7,504 nt of DNA. Source: Lachnospiraceae bacterium. GTDB lineage: Bacteria; Bacillota; Clostridia; Lachnospirales; Lachnospiraceae. The stretch spans positions 1 to 7,504 of the forward strand of contig JAFVEU010000195.1 in assembly GCA_017475845.1 (NCBI GenBank), given 5' to 3'. The first letter of the stretch is position 1, and each line of letters opens with the position of its first letter. This document shows positions 1-6,368 of the stretch, piece after piece. Below the pieces are notes generated by a model, which was not told the origin of the DNA, made no database searches, and was given only the letters and a program-made list of their open reading frames with translations. The translations under genes and the position numbers were made by a program.

Positions 1-1
1 C

Positions 2-211
2 CACGATCATGAGGAACATGAGCACCACCATCATGACCACGATCATGAGGAACATGAGCATCACCATCATGATCACGACCATGATGAGCATGAGCACCAT
101 CACGACCACGACCATGAGGAGCATGAGCACCACCATGACCACGATCATGAGGAGCAAGAACACCATCATCCTGACCACGATCATGACCATCACCACCATC
201 ATCACCATGAC
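2..211 (+). repeat. Six in-frame tandem repeats encoding the His/Asp/Glu tract
   Basis: Six head-to-tail units of 36, 36, 33, 33, 36 and 36 bp (2-37, 38-73, 74-106, 107-139, 140-175, 176-211) encode variants of HDHEEHEHHHHD. All lengths are multiples of three, so the frame is kept. Units 1 and 2 are nearly identical at the DNA level, unit 5 has Q and P substitutions, and unit 6 is almost pure His/Asp. The array reaches the window edge and probably continues upstream. It is a coding repeat that can change length by slippage or unequal recombination, not a CRISPR array, because there are no spacers. Confidence 0.9.
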
Positions 212-493
212 GCAGATGAGGTATTCCAGAGCTGGGGAGAGGAAACTGCCCATAAATTCAGCGAAAGCGAGCTTAGGGAGATTCTGGAGAGCCTGAAGGA
301 GGGAGAGGAATACGGAATGGTGCTCCGCTCCAAGGGTTATGTGGCTGATAAGGACGGGACCGAATGGCTGCACTTCGACCTGACTCCCGGTGAATACGAG
401 ATAAGGAAGGGGCATCCGGATTATACCGGCCGTATCTGCGTTATCGGATCGGAGATAAAGGAAGACAAGCTTAGAGAGCTGTTTAAGCTCTGA
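2..493 (+). CDS. G3E/CobW-family GTPase with His-rich metal-binding tract, C-terminal part
   Basis: The reading frame is open from the left edge to TGA at 491-493, giving 163 visible residues; the GTPase domain lies outside the window. Visible residues 1-70 are a His/Asp/Glu tract (40 His, 28 acidic). Residues from about 74 to the end match the CobW C-terminal domain: a helix-rich FSESELREILESL segment, then VLRSKGYV, a tryptophan with a following HFDLTPGEYEIR strand, HPDYTGRICVIG, and a final LRELF helix. G3E proteins of this type (YciC, ZagA, CobW, HypB-like) are cytosolic GTP-dependent metallochaperones, and His-rich tracts in them bind Zn, Ni or Co. Zinc is the most likely metal, but that is inferred. 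The downstream GTPase starts 16 nt after the stop, so the two are probably co-transcribed. A different frame is also open through the repeat but encodes only a Met/Thr/Ile-rich shadow peptide. Confidence 0.88.
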   Translation, partial: HDHEEHEHHHHDHDHEEHEHHHHDHDHDEHEHHHDHDHEEHEHHHDHDHEEQEHHHPDHDHDHHHHHHHDADEVFQSWGEETAHKFSESELREILESLKEGEEYGMVLRSKGYVADKDGTEWLHFDLTPGEYEIRKGHPDYTGRICVIGSEIKEDKLRELFKL

Positions 494-509
494 CTGGACC
501 GGTGAAGCC

Positions 510-1472
510 ATGTTTAAGAAGAAAGAGGTTCCGGTATATCTTTTCTTTGGTTTTCTGGAAAGCGGGAAGACCAGTTTCATCATGGAGACCATGAAGGAGG
601 GACAGTTCCGGGACGGCAAGAGAACCGCATATATAATCTGCGAGGAAGGGGTCGAGGAGATAGACGAGGACCTTCTCCTTATGAACAAGTTTAAGACTGC
701 CCTTATTGAGGATGAGGAGGAGATAACGGAGGAGCACTTCCTTAAGATCGACAAGGCCTTTAATCCTGACAGGGTCATCATAGAATATAACGGCATGTGG
801 GATCAGGACACTCTTCTGGAAGCGCTGCCGGAGCACTGGCTGGTGGCTGAGGGCATAGCCACGGTGGATGCCTCCACCTACCAGAGCCATCTGGACAATA
901 TGAAGATGCTGATGCTGAACCAGTTCACCTACGCGGATCTTATCCTTTTTGACAGATGCACTCCGGAAATGGAGGAAAGCGGAGTCCTTTCCGGATTCAA
1001 GAGGACCGCCAGGGCAAAGAACAGGAGAGCCCAGGTCATATTTGAGATGGAAGACGGCAGCATCAACAACAATATAAGGGAAGAGCTGCCCTATGATATC
1101 AATGCGCCTCTTATCGAGATAGCGGATGACGACTTTGGTATCTGGTATATCGATTCCTTTGACCATATGGAGAATTACATCGGAAAGAGGGTAAGATTCA
1201 AGGGCCAGGTTTATTTCCCCCGGAAGACAAAGAAGGATATCTTTGTTCCCGGACGTTTTGCCATGACCTGCTGCGCGGCGGATATCCAGTTCGTGGGCTT
1301 CCAGTGCAGGTATGACAAGGCACAGACCCTGAAGGAAAAGGACTTTATCTATGTAACTGCCACCGTAAGGGCTGCCACACTTCCGGAGGTGGAGGGGCCG
1401 GTGCCCTTCCTTATCGCGGAGGAAGTGGTGAGCGCAGAGCCCCCCACGGAAGAAGTGGTAATGTTTAACTGA
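510..1472 (+). CDS. Divergent G3E P-loop GTPase fused to a C-terminal DUF1980/YcgQ-like domain
   Basis: This is a 320-residue protein. The N-terminal ~200 residues have the G3E fold: strand VYLFFGF, a Walker A P-loop at G14-T21 (GFLESGKT, with Glu17 where CobW proteins have Gly), a CEEGVEEID segment at 44-52 that aligns with the usual NEFGxxGID, and an E92-xx-G95 motif after a hydrophobic strand. The CxCC metal motif of G3E proteins is absent. The guanine-specificity NKxD motif is replaced by DRCT at 148-151. Residues ~212-305 resemble the C-terminal domain of TIGR03943/DUF1980 (YcgQ) proteins, including VPGRF and the TCCAAD motif (Cys254, Cys255, Asp258). YcgQ normally works with a YcgR-type permease, so a role in metal or metallocofactor handling next to the His-rich GTPase is likely but inferred. 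ATG 510 has only a weak SD (GGTGA, 501-505). No signal peptide or membrane segment is seen. Confidence 0.82.
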   Translation: MFKKKEVPVYLFFGFLESGKTSFIMETMKEGQFRDGKRTAYIICEEGVEEIDEDLLLMNKFKTALIEDEEEITEEHFLKIDKAFNPDRVIIEYNGMWDQDTLLEALPEHWLVAEGIATVDASTYQSHLDNMKMLMLNQFTYADLILFDRCTPEMEESGVLSGFKRTARAKNRRAQVIFEMEDGSINNNIREELPYDINAPLIEIADDDFGIWYIDSFDHMENYIGKRVRFKGQVYFPRKTKKDIFVPGRFAMTCCAADIQFVGFQCRYDKAQTLKEKDFIYVTATVRAATLPEVEGPVPFLIAEEVVSAEPPTEEVVMFN

Positions 1473-2872
1473 TGCTTGCCGATTTATCCAGGAAAGAATA
1501 CTGTATCTTAATAGTTCTTCTTATTGCGGGATGCACCCTTGTTTCCTGTGCTTTCGCCGGGGTCACAAAGAAAAAGAGGGAGGCCTTTTCCCTGTTTATC
1601 TTCCTGAACGCGGCCCTTATGCATACCTTTTATATCATCTATACCCATACCTGGGAGAGACAGCATGATGTGATAGGCTTCAGGAACGGTAAGGGCATCG
1701 GGCAGGCGGCGCTTATCGAGTATCTGATGAAGGAGGGACATCTTCCGGATTTTGACCCCACTTCGAGATGGGGATTTTTCCAGCCCCTGCTGCACCACAT
1801 AGTTTCCGCGGTTTGGCTGAAATTTAATCTTCTCCGGGGCATGAACTATGACAGGGCCTGTGAATACATACAGATACTTACACTGATCTACAGCCTGGTC
1901 CTTATCTTTTACGGTTTCAGGATCTTTGTATTAATGGGCTTAAAGGGCAGGGGACTTTTGATCTCCGAAACGCTGCTCGCCTTTCATCCCCTCCTTATCA
2001 TGCTCTCCGGCAGCGTGAATAACGATATCATGAGCCACATGTTTCTGGTGATGGCGGTTTATTATGCATTGAAGTGGTACAGGGATGAGAGTTTTAAGGA
2101 TCTCTTTCTCACCGCCCTTGCCATAGGGCTTTCCATGATGGCAAAGCTCTCGGGGGTACTGGCAGCTCCGGCCGTGGCCTTTTTGATGCTGTATAAGCTT
2201 GCGGTGGATATCAGGGAAAAGAGGGATGTCTTAAAACGTATACGGGAATATGCTGTCTTTGCCGTAACCGTATTTCCCCTTGGGCTTTTCTTCCCCTTAA
2301 GGAATATGATACTCTTCCATGTACCCTTAACCTATATGCCGGAAGTTGGGGAGGATCTGTCGGGCTACAGCATTGTTTCGAGGATATTCGATGTAAGGAC
2401 CGCTACGCCTTACGCCTGTATGATAAAGAACGGGGATGCCTATGACGAATTCAATATATTCCTGGCCCTCATAAAAACGGGGCTTACGGGAGAATACGAT
2501 TATTCCGCAGCCAACCCCTACATCACCTTCTTTGCCTGGATACTGTTTTTTGCCGGAATTGCGCTCTTTATAACTGTGGTCTTCCTGTTTTTTTACGTTT
2601 TTTTGCGGGATGATATGATAAAACAGGTGCCAATACGGCTTTTCTGGGTTATACTGATAGGTACGGGAATGATATTCATGCTGAGGCTTATCTTCTCCGT
2701 TCCGAATTTCAGCTCGGAGGATATAAGGTACATCGCCTGGATAACGGTTCCTGCCGCCATGCTCCCGGGACTTGCGGTCTCCGGAGGGAAGGCCGTGAAA
2801 TATATGTCTGCAGTGACGGGGATATTTGCATTTGCATCCGCCGGGGTATATTATCTATTGGGGTTACCCTGA
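1472..2872 (+). CDS. Polytopic membrane glycosyltransferase, GT-C / PMT (GT39, ArnT)-like
   Basis: This 466-residue protein is strongly hydrophobic with about 11-12 predicted membrane helices (for example residues 10-29, 40-58, 135-157, 161-181, 185-202, 209-243, 259-281, 350-376, 389-409, 418-436, 443-464). GT-C features are visible. The first large extracytoplasmic loop has acidic residues (E62, D66) before a long amphipathic segment. A HPLLIMLSGSVNND motif ends at D185, followed by a helix. KLSGVLAAP lies near 225-233, RNMILFHVPLTYMP near 277-290, and a late EDIRYIAW motif near 416-423. Such enzymes move sugars from polyprenyl-phosphate donors to lipids, glycans or proteins on the outer membrane face; donor and acceptor cannot be read from sequence. 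The start ATG overlaps the upstream stop in TGATG with little SD, suggesting translational coupling. The stop codon sits in the loop of a small hairpin. Confidence 0.78.
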   Translation: MLADLSRKEYCILIVLLIAGCTLVSCAFAGVTKKKREAFSLFIFLNAALMHTFYIIYTHTWERQHDVIGFRNGKGIGQAALIEYLMKEGHLPDFDPTSRWGFFQPLLHHIVSAVWLKFNLLRGMNYDRACEYIQILTLIYSLVLIFYGFRIFVLMGLKGRGLLISETLLAFHPLLIMLSGSVNNDIMSHMFLVMAVYYALKWYRDESFKDLFLTALAIGLSMMAKLSGVLAAPAVAFLMLYKLAVDIREKRDVLKRIREYAVFAVTVFPLGLFFPLRNMILFHVPLTYMPEVGEDLSGYSIVSRIFDVRTATPYACMIKNGDAYDEFNIFLALIKTGLTGEYDYSAANPYITFFAWILFFAGIALFITVVFLFFYVFLRDDMIKQVPIRLFWVILIGTGMIFMLRLIFSVPNFSSEDIRYIAWITVPAAMLPGLAVSGGKAVKYMSAVTGIFAFASAGVYYLLGLP

Positions 2873-2879
2873 GGGTGAC
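2863..2879 (+). other. Short hairpin spanning the stop codon of the membrane protein
   Basis: GTTACCC (2863-2869) can pair with GGGTGAC (2873-2879), including one G-T wobble. This gives a 7-bp stem whose three-base loop is the TGA stop codon. The downstream sequence is A/G-rich rather than a T-run, so it does not look like an intrinsic terminator. It may be chance. Confidence 0.3.
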
Positions 2880-2946
2880 AGGAAAAAAGGGTCAGTACAG
2901 GAAAAGCTTGTCAAAAGCTTAAGGAAAGGATCGGAAAACTAAGGAA
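2873..2946 (+). other. 74-nt intergenic gap with a duplicated AAAAGCTT
   Basis: The spacer is purine-rich and holds two copies of AAAAGCTT (2902-2909 and 2913-2920) separated by GTC. Because AAGCTT is self-complementary, the copies could also form a 6-bp hairpin with loop GTCAA. I find no convincing sigma-70 -35/-10 pair on the + strand. It is therefore unclear whether the nuclease gene has its own promoter or is read through from upstream. Confidence 0.4.
2941..2945 (+). promoter_or_regulatory. Shine-Dalgarno AAGGA that favours the internal Met start of the nuclease gene
   Basis: AAGGA lies 1 nt from ATG 2947 but 7 nt from the in-frame ATG at 2953, which is ideal spacing for the second. An AAAGGA at 2925-2930 is 16 nt from ATG 2947, which is too far to be strong. 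Homology favours 2947, because relatives begin MKxIHxxDIHL, whereas spacing favours 2953. The difference is two residues. Confidence 0.5.
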
Positions 2947-3969
2947 ATGAAAATGATCCACTGCTCGGACATCCATCTGGATGCCGAGATGTCCGGGTTT
3001 TCTGACAGTGAAAAAGCCGAAGAAAGACGGAATGAGATCCTTCTCACCTTTGTCCGTATGATAAGATATGCGGCCAAGAACGAAGTCCGGGCTATACTCA
3101 TAGTCGGGGATCTTTTCGACGGCATACGCATAAGCCCTGCCACTCTTGACATAGTGGAAAAATGCATAAGGGGCAATCCGGAGATCGATTTCTTTTACAT
3201 AGCCGGGAACCATGAAAAGGACGCGTTTCTCGGTTCTCTCAGTGAAATTCCGGACAATCTCCTTACCTTTAATGACAGGAGTACCTACAGGTATGAGGAG
3301 GGCGTGACGGTCACAGCCGCCTCTGACCCCTCCGAACTGAACCTGGATCCGGCGGATTTCAACATCGTCCTCTATCACGGCACCATACGTCCCAATGCCT
3401 GGACCAATAAGAACATAGATTATCTGGCTCTCGGCCACTTCCATGAGCTGAAGGAAGGAGCTCTGGGAAAGAGGGGAAGATATTGCTACTCCGGGTGTCT
3501 GGAGGGAAGAGGCTTTGATGAATGCGGGGAGAAAGGCTTTGTAAGGCTTGATATACATAACGGTCTTCTGGATCCGGTATTCATGCAGGCTTCGAAGAGG
3601 ACGATCCATGAGATAAGCCTGGATATTTCCGACGTACAGGGCACCGGAGATGTGGATATACTTATCTCCGATGAGACCGACAGGAGGAAGATACCCCCGG
3701 AGGATCTTATCAAGATAGTTCTTACCGGACGAACACCTGACGACATAAACATAAGCTACCTTAAAAAGAAATACGGAGAGGAGTTTTACGCTGTGCATAT
3801 AGTGGACGATACCGTATCTGTTCAGAAAGAAACCGAAAACGCCAGGTATGACATCACTCTTAAGGGTGAATTTATCAGGATGGTGATGGAAAAGGACTGG
3901 CCGGAAAATGAGAAACAGGAAGTCATAAAGATCGGTACCATGGCTTTGGAAGGGAAGGGTGTTTTATGA
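2947..3969 (+). CDS. Metallophosphoesterase, Mre11/SbcD/YhaO-like DNA repair exonuclease subunit
   Basis: This 340-residue protein has the complete calcineurin-like metallophosphoesterase motif set in order: D8-x-H10 (SDIHLD), G54-D55 (VGDLFDG), G87-N88-H89-E90, H144 (VLYHG) and G163-H164-F165-H166. These residues coordinate the two catalytic metal ions, usually Mn2+, of Mre11-type nucleases. The core ends near residue 205; the remaining ~135 residues are a C-terminal extension with no motif I recognise, probably the region that contacts the partner ATPase. The gene overlaps the SMC-like ATPase gene by 4 nt (ATGA), the usual arrangement of sbcD-sbcC and yhaO-yhaN pairs. It probably acts in the cytosol on DNA ends or hairpins as the nuclease of a two-subunit complex. 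At 340 residues it is on the short side for the family. The start may be 2953 instead of 2947. Confidence 0.88.
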   Translation: MKMIHCSDIHLDAEMSGFSDSEKAEERRNEILLTFVRMIRYAAKNEVRAILIVGDLFDGIRISPATLDIVEKCIRGNPEIDFFYIAGNHEKDAFLGSLSEIPDNLLTFNDRSTYRYEEGVTVTAASDPSELNLDPADFNIVLYHGTIRPNAWTNKNIDYLALGHFHELKEGALGKRGRYCYSGCLEGRGFDECGEKGFVRLDIHNGLLDPVFMQASKRTIHEISLDISDVQGTGDVDILISDETDRRKIPPEDLIKIVLTGRTPDDINISYLKKKYGEEFYAVHIVDDTVSVQKETENARYDITLKGEFIRMVMEKDWPENEKQEVIKIGTMALEGKGVL

Positions 3970-5525
3970 AGATCCTGGCCTGTTACATAGAAAACTTCGG
4001 ATCCCTTCATCATATGAAGTGCAGCCTTAAGGACGGTCTCAATTCCCTTAATGAGAGGAACGGCTGGGGAAAGAGCACCTTTGCGGTCTTTTTGAGAGCC
4101 ATGTTCTACGGTCTGGAGAACTGTAAGAACGGAAACTCCTATGATCCCAAGGACTACAGGAAGAACCTGAATCCCTGGCAGGGAGGCAGCTTCGGAGGAT
4201 ATATCGAATTTGAGACCAGGGGTAAGCGCTACAGGGTCACCCGCTTTTTCGGAGAGAAGAAAAGGGATGACAGCTTTGAACTCCTGGATCTGGACAGCGG
4301 AAGGGTCTGCGAGGATTATTCCACCTTCCTGGGGGAAGAGCTTTTCGGTATAGATGCCTACGGCTACGAGCGCAGTGTCTATATACCACACAACGAACTC
4401 TTCATCGGCACGGACGACAGTGTGAACGCCAAGCTCTTAGGCCTTCTGGAGAGCGACGGCGACGTGAATAATTTCGAGGGCGCCATGAAGGTCCTGACAG
4501 ATGCCCGTAGGGACTTGAAAAAGACCGGCGGCAGAGGGAAGATCGACAGGGAGTCCGAGGAAAGGGCCGGCATGGAGGTAAGGCTCAGAAAGGCCATGGA
4601 AGCCGAGAAGCAGACCACTGAAAAGAAGAATGAACTGGCAGTGGCTGTGAAGGAAAAGGAGGAATGCCGGAAGGAACGGGAACAGGCCGAGAAGGAGCTT
4701 TCCGATTTTACCCAGAAAAACGTGAGCGGCGGCGGAAGGGCCGGTATGATGGTCTTCGGTATCATCATGCTGCTCATCGGTATCGCGGCTGCAGGCCTTG
4801 GCGGATATGCCTTCGTAAAGCTTCCGGAATACCTGAATTATTCCGTTATACTGATGGGAGCCGGAGGAATAGCTTTTGTGGTGGGACTTATACTTCTTAT
4901 CGTAAGGCATTCCGGTGTGAGCAAGAACGCAAAGGATTTTGCAAGGCTTCAGGAGAACGTGTCCGAATGCAGAAAGAGATTTGAAGCGGCTTCCGAAAAA
5001 GAGGGCGGCTTAAAACAGGAGATCGACAGGCTAAGCATGGGGAACGAAAACCCCGACAGACTCCGCCAGGAGATAGAGAGGCTTTCCATGTCCAATTCCG
5101 AGGACAGGGGGAAGCTAGTCGCCATCGAGAGGGCCATGAGGGTCATGGGAGAGGCGAGACAGAGTCTTTCCGGACACTATATGGATTCCTTAAGGAGCAA
5201 CTTCGTAAAATACTTAAAGGCAGCGGGAATTACGGAAAACGGCGCTGTGCTGGACAGCGACTTCAATATCAATATCGAGAGCCACGGGAGCCTGCATTCC
5301 ATTATGTCGGAAAGCACCGGGGTCAGGGATATCATAAATCTCTGCGCCAGGTTTGCATTGATAGATGCGTTGTTTGAGAATGACAAACCCTGTGTTATAC
5401 TTGATGACGTGATGAACAATCTGGATGAGGAGAGGTTCAGAAACGCCATGAAGATGACTGAGGAATTTGCAGCCGACTATCAGGTTATCTACCTTACCTG
5501 CAATTCCAGCCGTATGCCGGTATAG
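3966..5525 (+). CDS. Compact SbcC/Rad50/YhaN-like ATPase with a central membrane hairpin
   Basis: This 519-residue protein begins with the SMC/Rad50 N-terminal head: the IENFGSL strand, then an NGWGKST P-loop (N32-T38, with E30 at the first Walker A glycine position). Charged, coiled-coil-prone segments lie at ~195-250 and ~320-402. Between them are two membrane helices, about residues 259-283 and 293-314, joined by a ~9-residue turn. The C-terminal head has a signature-like STGVRDIINLCARFALI segment (450-466), Walker B CVILDD (D480, D481) and D-loop NLDEE. The switch position reads LTCN, with Asn513 where relatives have His. YhaN proteins are roughly twice this length and also carry membrane helices, so this is probably a shortened membrane-tethered relative. 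No CxxC zinc hook is present. An SD-like GGAAGGG sits 6 nt before the ATG, which overlaps the nuclease stop by 4 nt. The neighbour supplies the nuclease; the ATPase should gate or position it at DNA held near the membrane (inference). Confidence 0.85.
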   Translation: MKILACYIENFGSLHHMKCSLKDGLNSLNERNGWGKSTFAVFLRAMFYGLENCKNGNSYDPKDYRKNLNPWQGGSFGGYIEFETRGKRYRVTRFFGEKKRDDSFELLDLDSGRVCEDYSTFLGEELFGIDAYGYERSVYIPHNELFIGTDDSVNAKLLGLLESDGDVNNFEGAMKVLTDARRDLKKTGGRGKIDRESEERAGMEVRLRKAMEAEKQTTEKKNELAVAVKEKEECRKEREQAEKELSDFTQKNVSGGGRAGMMVFGIIMLLIGIAAAGLGGYAFVKLPEYLNYSVILMGAGGIAFVVGLILLIVRHSGVSKNAKDFARLQENVSECRKRFEAASEKEGGLKQEIDRLSMGNENPDRLRQEIERLSMSNSEDRGKLVAIERAMRVMGEARQSLSGHYMDSLRSNFVKYLKAAGITENGAVLDSDFNINIESHGSLHSIMSESTGVRDIINLCARFALIDALFENDKPCVILDDVMNNLDEERFRNAMKMTEEFAADYQVIYLTCNSSRMPV

Positions 5526-5541
5526 GTACTTTATTTAACAG

Positions 5542-5548
5542 AAAGGAG
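5542..5548 (+). promoter_or_regulatory. Shine-Dalgarno AAAGGAG of the S1-domain gene
   Basis: A strong SD match ends 14 nt before ATG 5563, longer than the usual 5-9 nt. A weaker AGGAA at 5556-5560 is only 2 nt from the ATG. No in-frame start codon lies between the strong SD and 5563, so 5563 remains the best start. Confidence 0.55.
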
Positions 5549-5562
5549 CAGTATCAGGAAAA

Positions 5563-6288
5563 ATGTCAGAAACAATGGACGATCTCAAGGAGGAGCTTAA
5601 CGAATCCCTGAAGAAACTTGACGGTGAAGACGTCATGGAGGGCAAGGTCGAGGACGAGGAAACGGCCGAGGAGAATATGGCCTGGGCCCGGGCAAAGGAG
5701 CTTTATAAGGCCAGGGAGAACATCAAAGTCAAGGTTGGAGGCATGGTAAACGGTGGCCTCATTGCCTATATCGAGAATATCAGGGGCTTTATCCCGGCTT
5801 CCCAGATATCCATGGATTTTGTTGAAAATCTGGATGAGTGGCTGGGGAAGGATCTGGAAGTCCGGATCATAACCTGTGACAGCGCAAGGAAGAAGCTGGT
5901 GCTTTCCGCAAAGACCATCTTAAAGGAAAAGGAAGAGGCGGAGAAGGCGGAAAAGCTTTCCGGAATAACCGTGGGAACGGTACTTGAGGGCAAGGTGGAC
6001 AGCATACAGCCCTACGGCGCTTTCATTGACCTGGGTGACGGGATAAGCGGTCTTTTGCATGTTTCCCAGATATCCGAAAAGAGGATCAAGACTCCGGATG
6101 AAGTATTAAAGGTGGGAGATACCGTGAAGGTCAAGGTCACCAAGGCAGAGGGCGGTAAGCTTTCACTTTCCATGAGGGCCCTTCAGGCGAACGAAGAAGC
6201 CGCAGAGGAGAAGGAGGTCTTTAAGCTTCCTCCCACTGCTCCCGTTACCACCTCTCTGGGAGATCTGTTAAAGGATATAAAGCTGTAA
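5563..6288 (+). CDS. Two-domain S1 RNA-binding protein
   Basis: This 241-residue protein has two S1 (OB-fold) RNA-binding domains. The first, about residues 50-117, is the GGL type seen in middle repeats of ribosomal protein S1: IKVKVGGMVNGGLIAYI, GFIPASQ, then LEVRIITCDSARKKLVLSAK. The second, about residues 136-206, is the classic form: GTVLEGKVDSIQPYGAFIDL, GLLHVSQI, VLKVGDTVKVKV, KLSLSMRAL. The N-terminal ~40 residues and the linker at ~118-132 are highly charged and probably flexible or helical. Full-length bacterial S1 has four to six repeats, so this is a mini-S1 such as many Clostridia carry. A role in mRNA binding, translation or RNA turnover is plausible but not shown. It lies 37 nt after the ATPase gene with no terminator between them, so it may share that transcript. 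Confidence 0.87.
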   Translation: MSETMDDLKEELNESLKKLDGEDVMEGKVEDEETAEENMAWARAKELYKARENIKVKVGGMVNGGLIAYIENIRGFIPASQISMDFVENLDEWLGKDLEVRIITCDSARKKLVLSAKTILKEKEEAEKAEKLSGITVGTVLEGKVDSIQPYGAFIDLGDGISGLLHVSQISEKRIKTPDEVLKVGDTVKVKVTKAEGGKLSLSMRALQANEEAAEEKEVFKLPPTAPVTTSLGDLLKDIKL

Positions 6289-6314
6289 AGAACTTGTGAA
6301 AATAGGGAGTATCA

Positions 6315-6339
6315 ACAGGGGATCCAGAGGATCCTCTGT
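6315..6339 (+). terminator. Strong hairpin with poor T-tract, possible weak intrinsic terminator
   Basis: ACAGGGGATCC (6315-6325) pairs with GGATCCTCTGT (6329-6339) around the loop AGA: an 11-bp stem with one G-T pair. It starts 26 nt after the S1 stop. The 3' side continues GTTTATG, so only a short T-run follows. The same bases contain a perfect 14-nt palindrome, CAGAGGATCCTCTG (6325-6338), which could instead be a protein-binding operator for the esterase gene. Confidence 0.5.
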
Positions 6340-6368
6340 GTTTATGAAGGGGGTCCGGACATCAGATC

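Noticed and set aside
2..211. CRISPR-like regular repeats at the left edge
   Set aside because: Units are contiguous, with no unique spacers, and stay in the reading frame of a protein; it is a coding repeat.
9..296. Open frame encoding a Met/Thr/Ile/Ser-rich 95-residue peptide
   Set aside because: It is an alternate frame of the GAC/CAT/CAC/GAG repeat of the CobW-like gene. Its composition follows from the repeat, and the true frame continues into a recognisable CobW C-terminal domain.
483..1166. Antisense 227-codon open frame
   Set aside because: It lies opposite the GTPase-DUF1980 gene, has no recognisable domain, and arises from the codon bias of the real gene.
2909..2914. TTGACA on the minus strand, a perfect -35 box
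   Set aside because: No matching -10 box or minus-strand gene is evident; it arises from the AAAAGCTT repeat.
2911..3798. Antisense 295-codon open frame
   Set aside because: It lies opposite the metallophosphoesterase, whose full motif set is on the + strand. The antisense product shows no family features.
3822..4391. Antisense 189-codon open frame
   Set aside because: It is a shadow of the nuclease and ATPase genes, spanning their junction.
4664..4984. Second + frame of 106 codons inside the ATPase gene
   Set aside because: Arg/Gly/Tyr-rich out-of-frame translation of the membrane-hairpin region; no SD and no domain.
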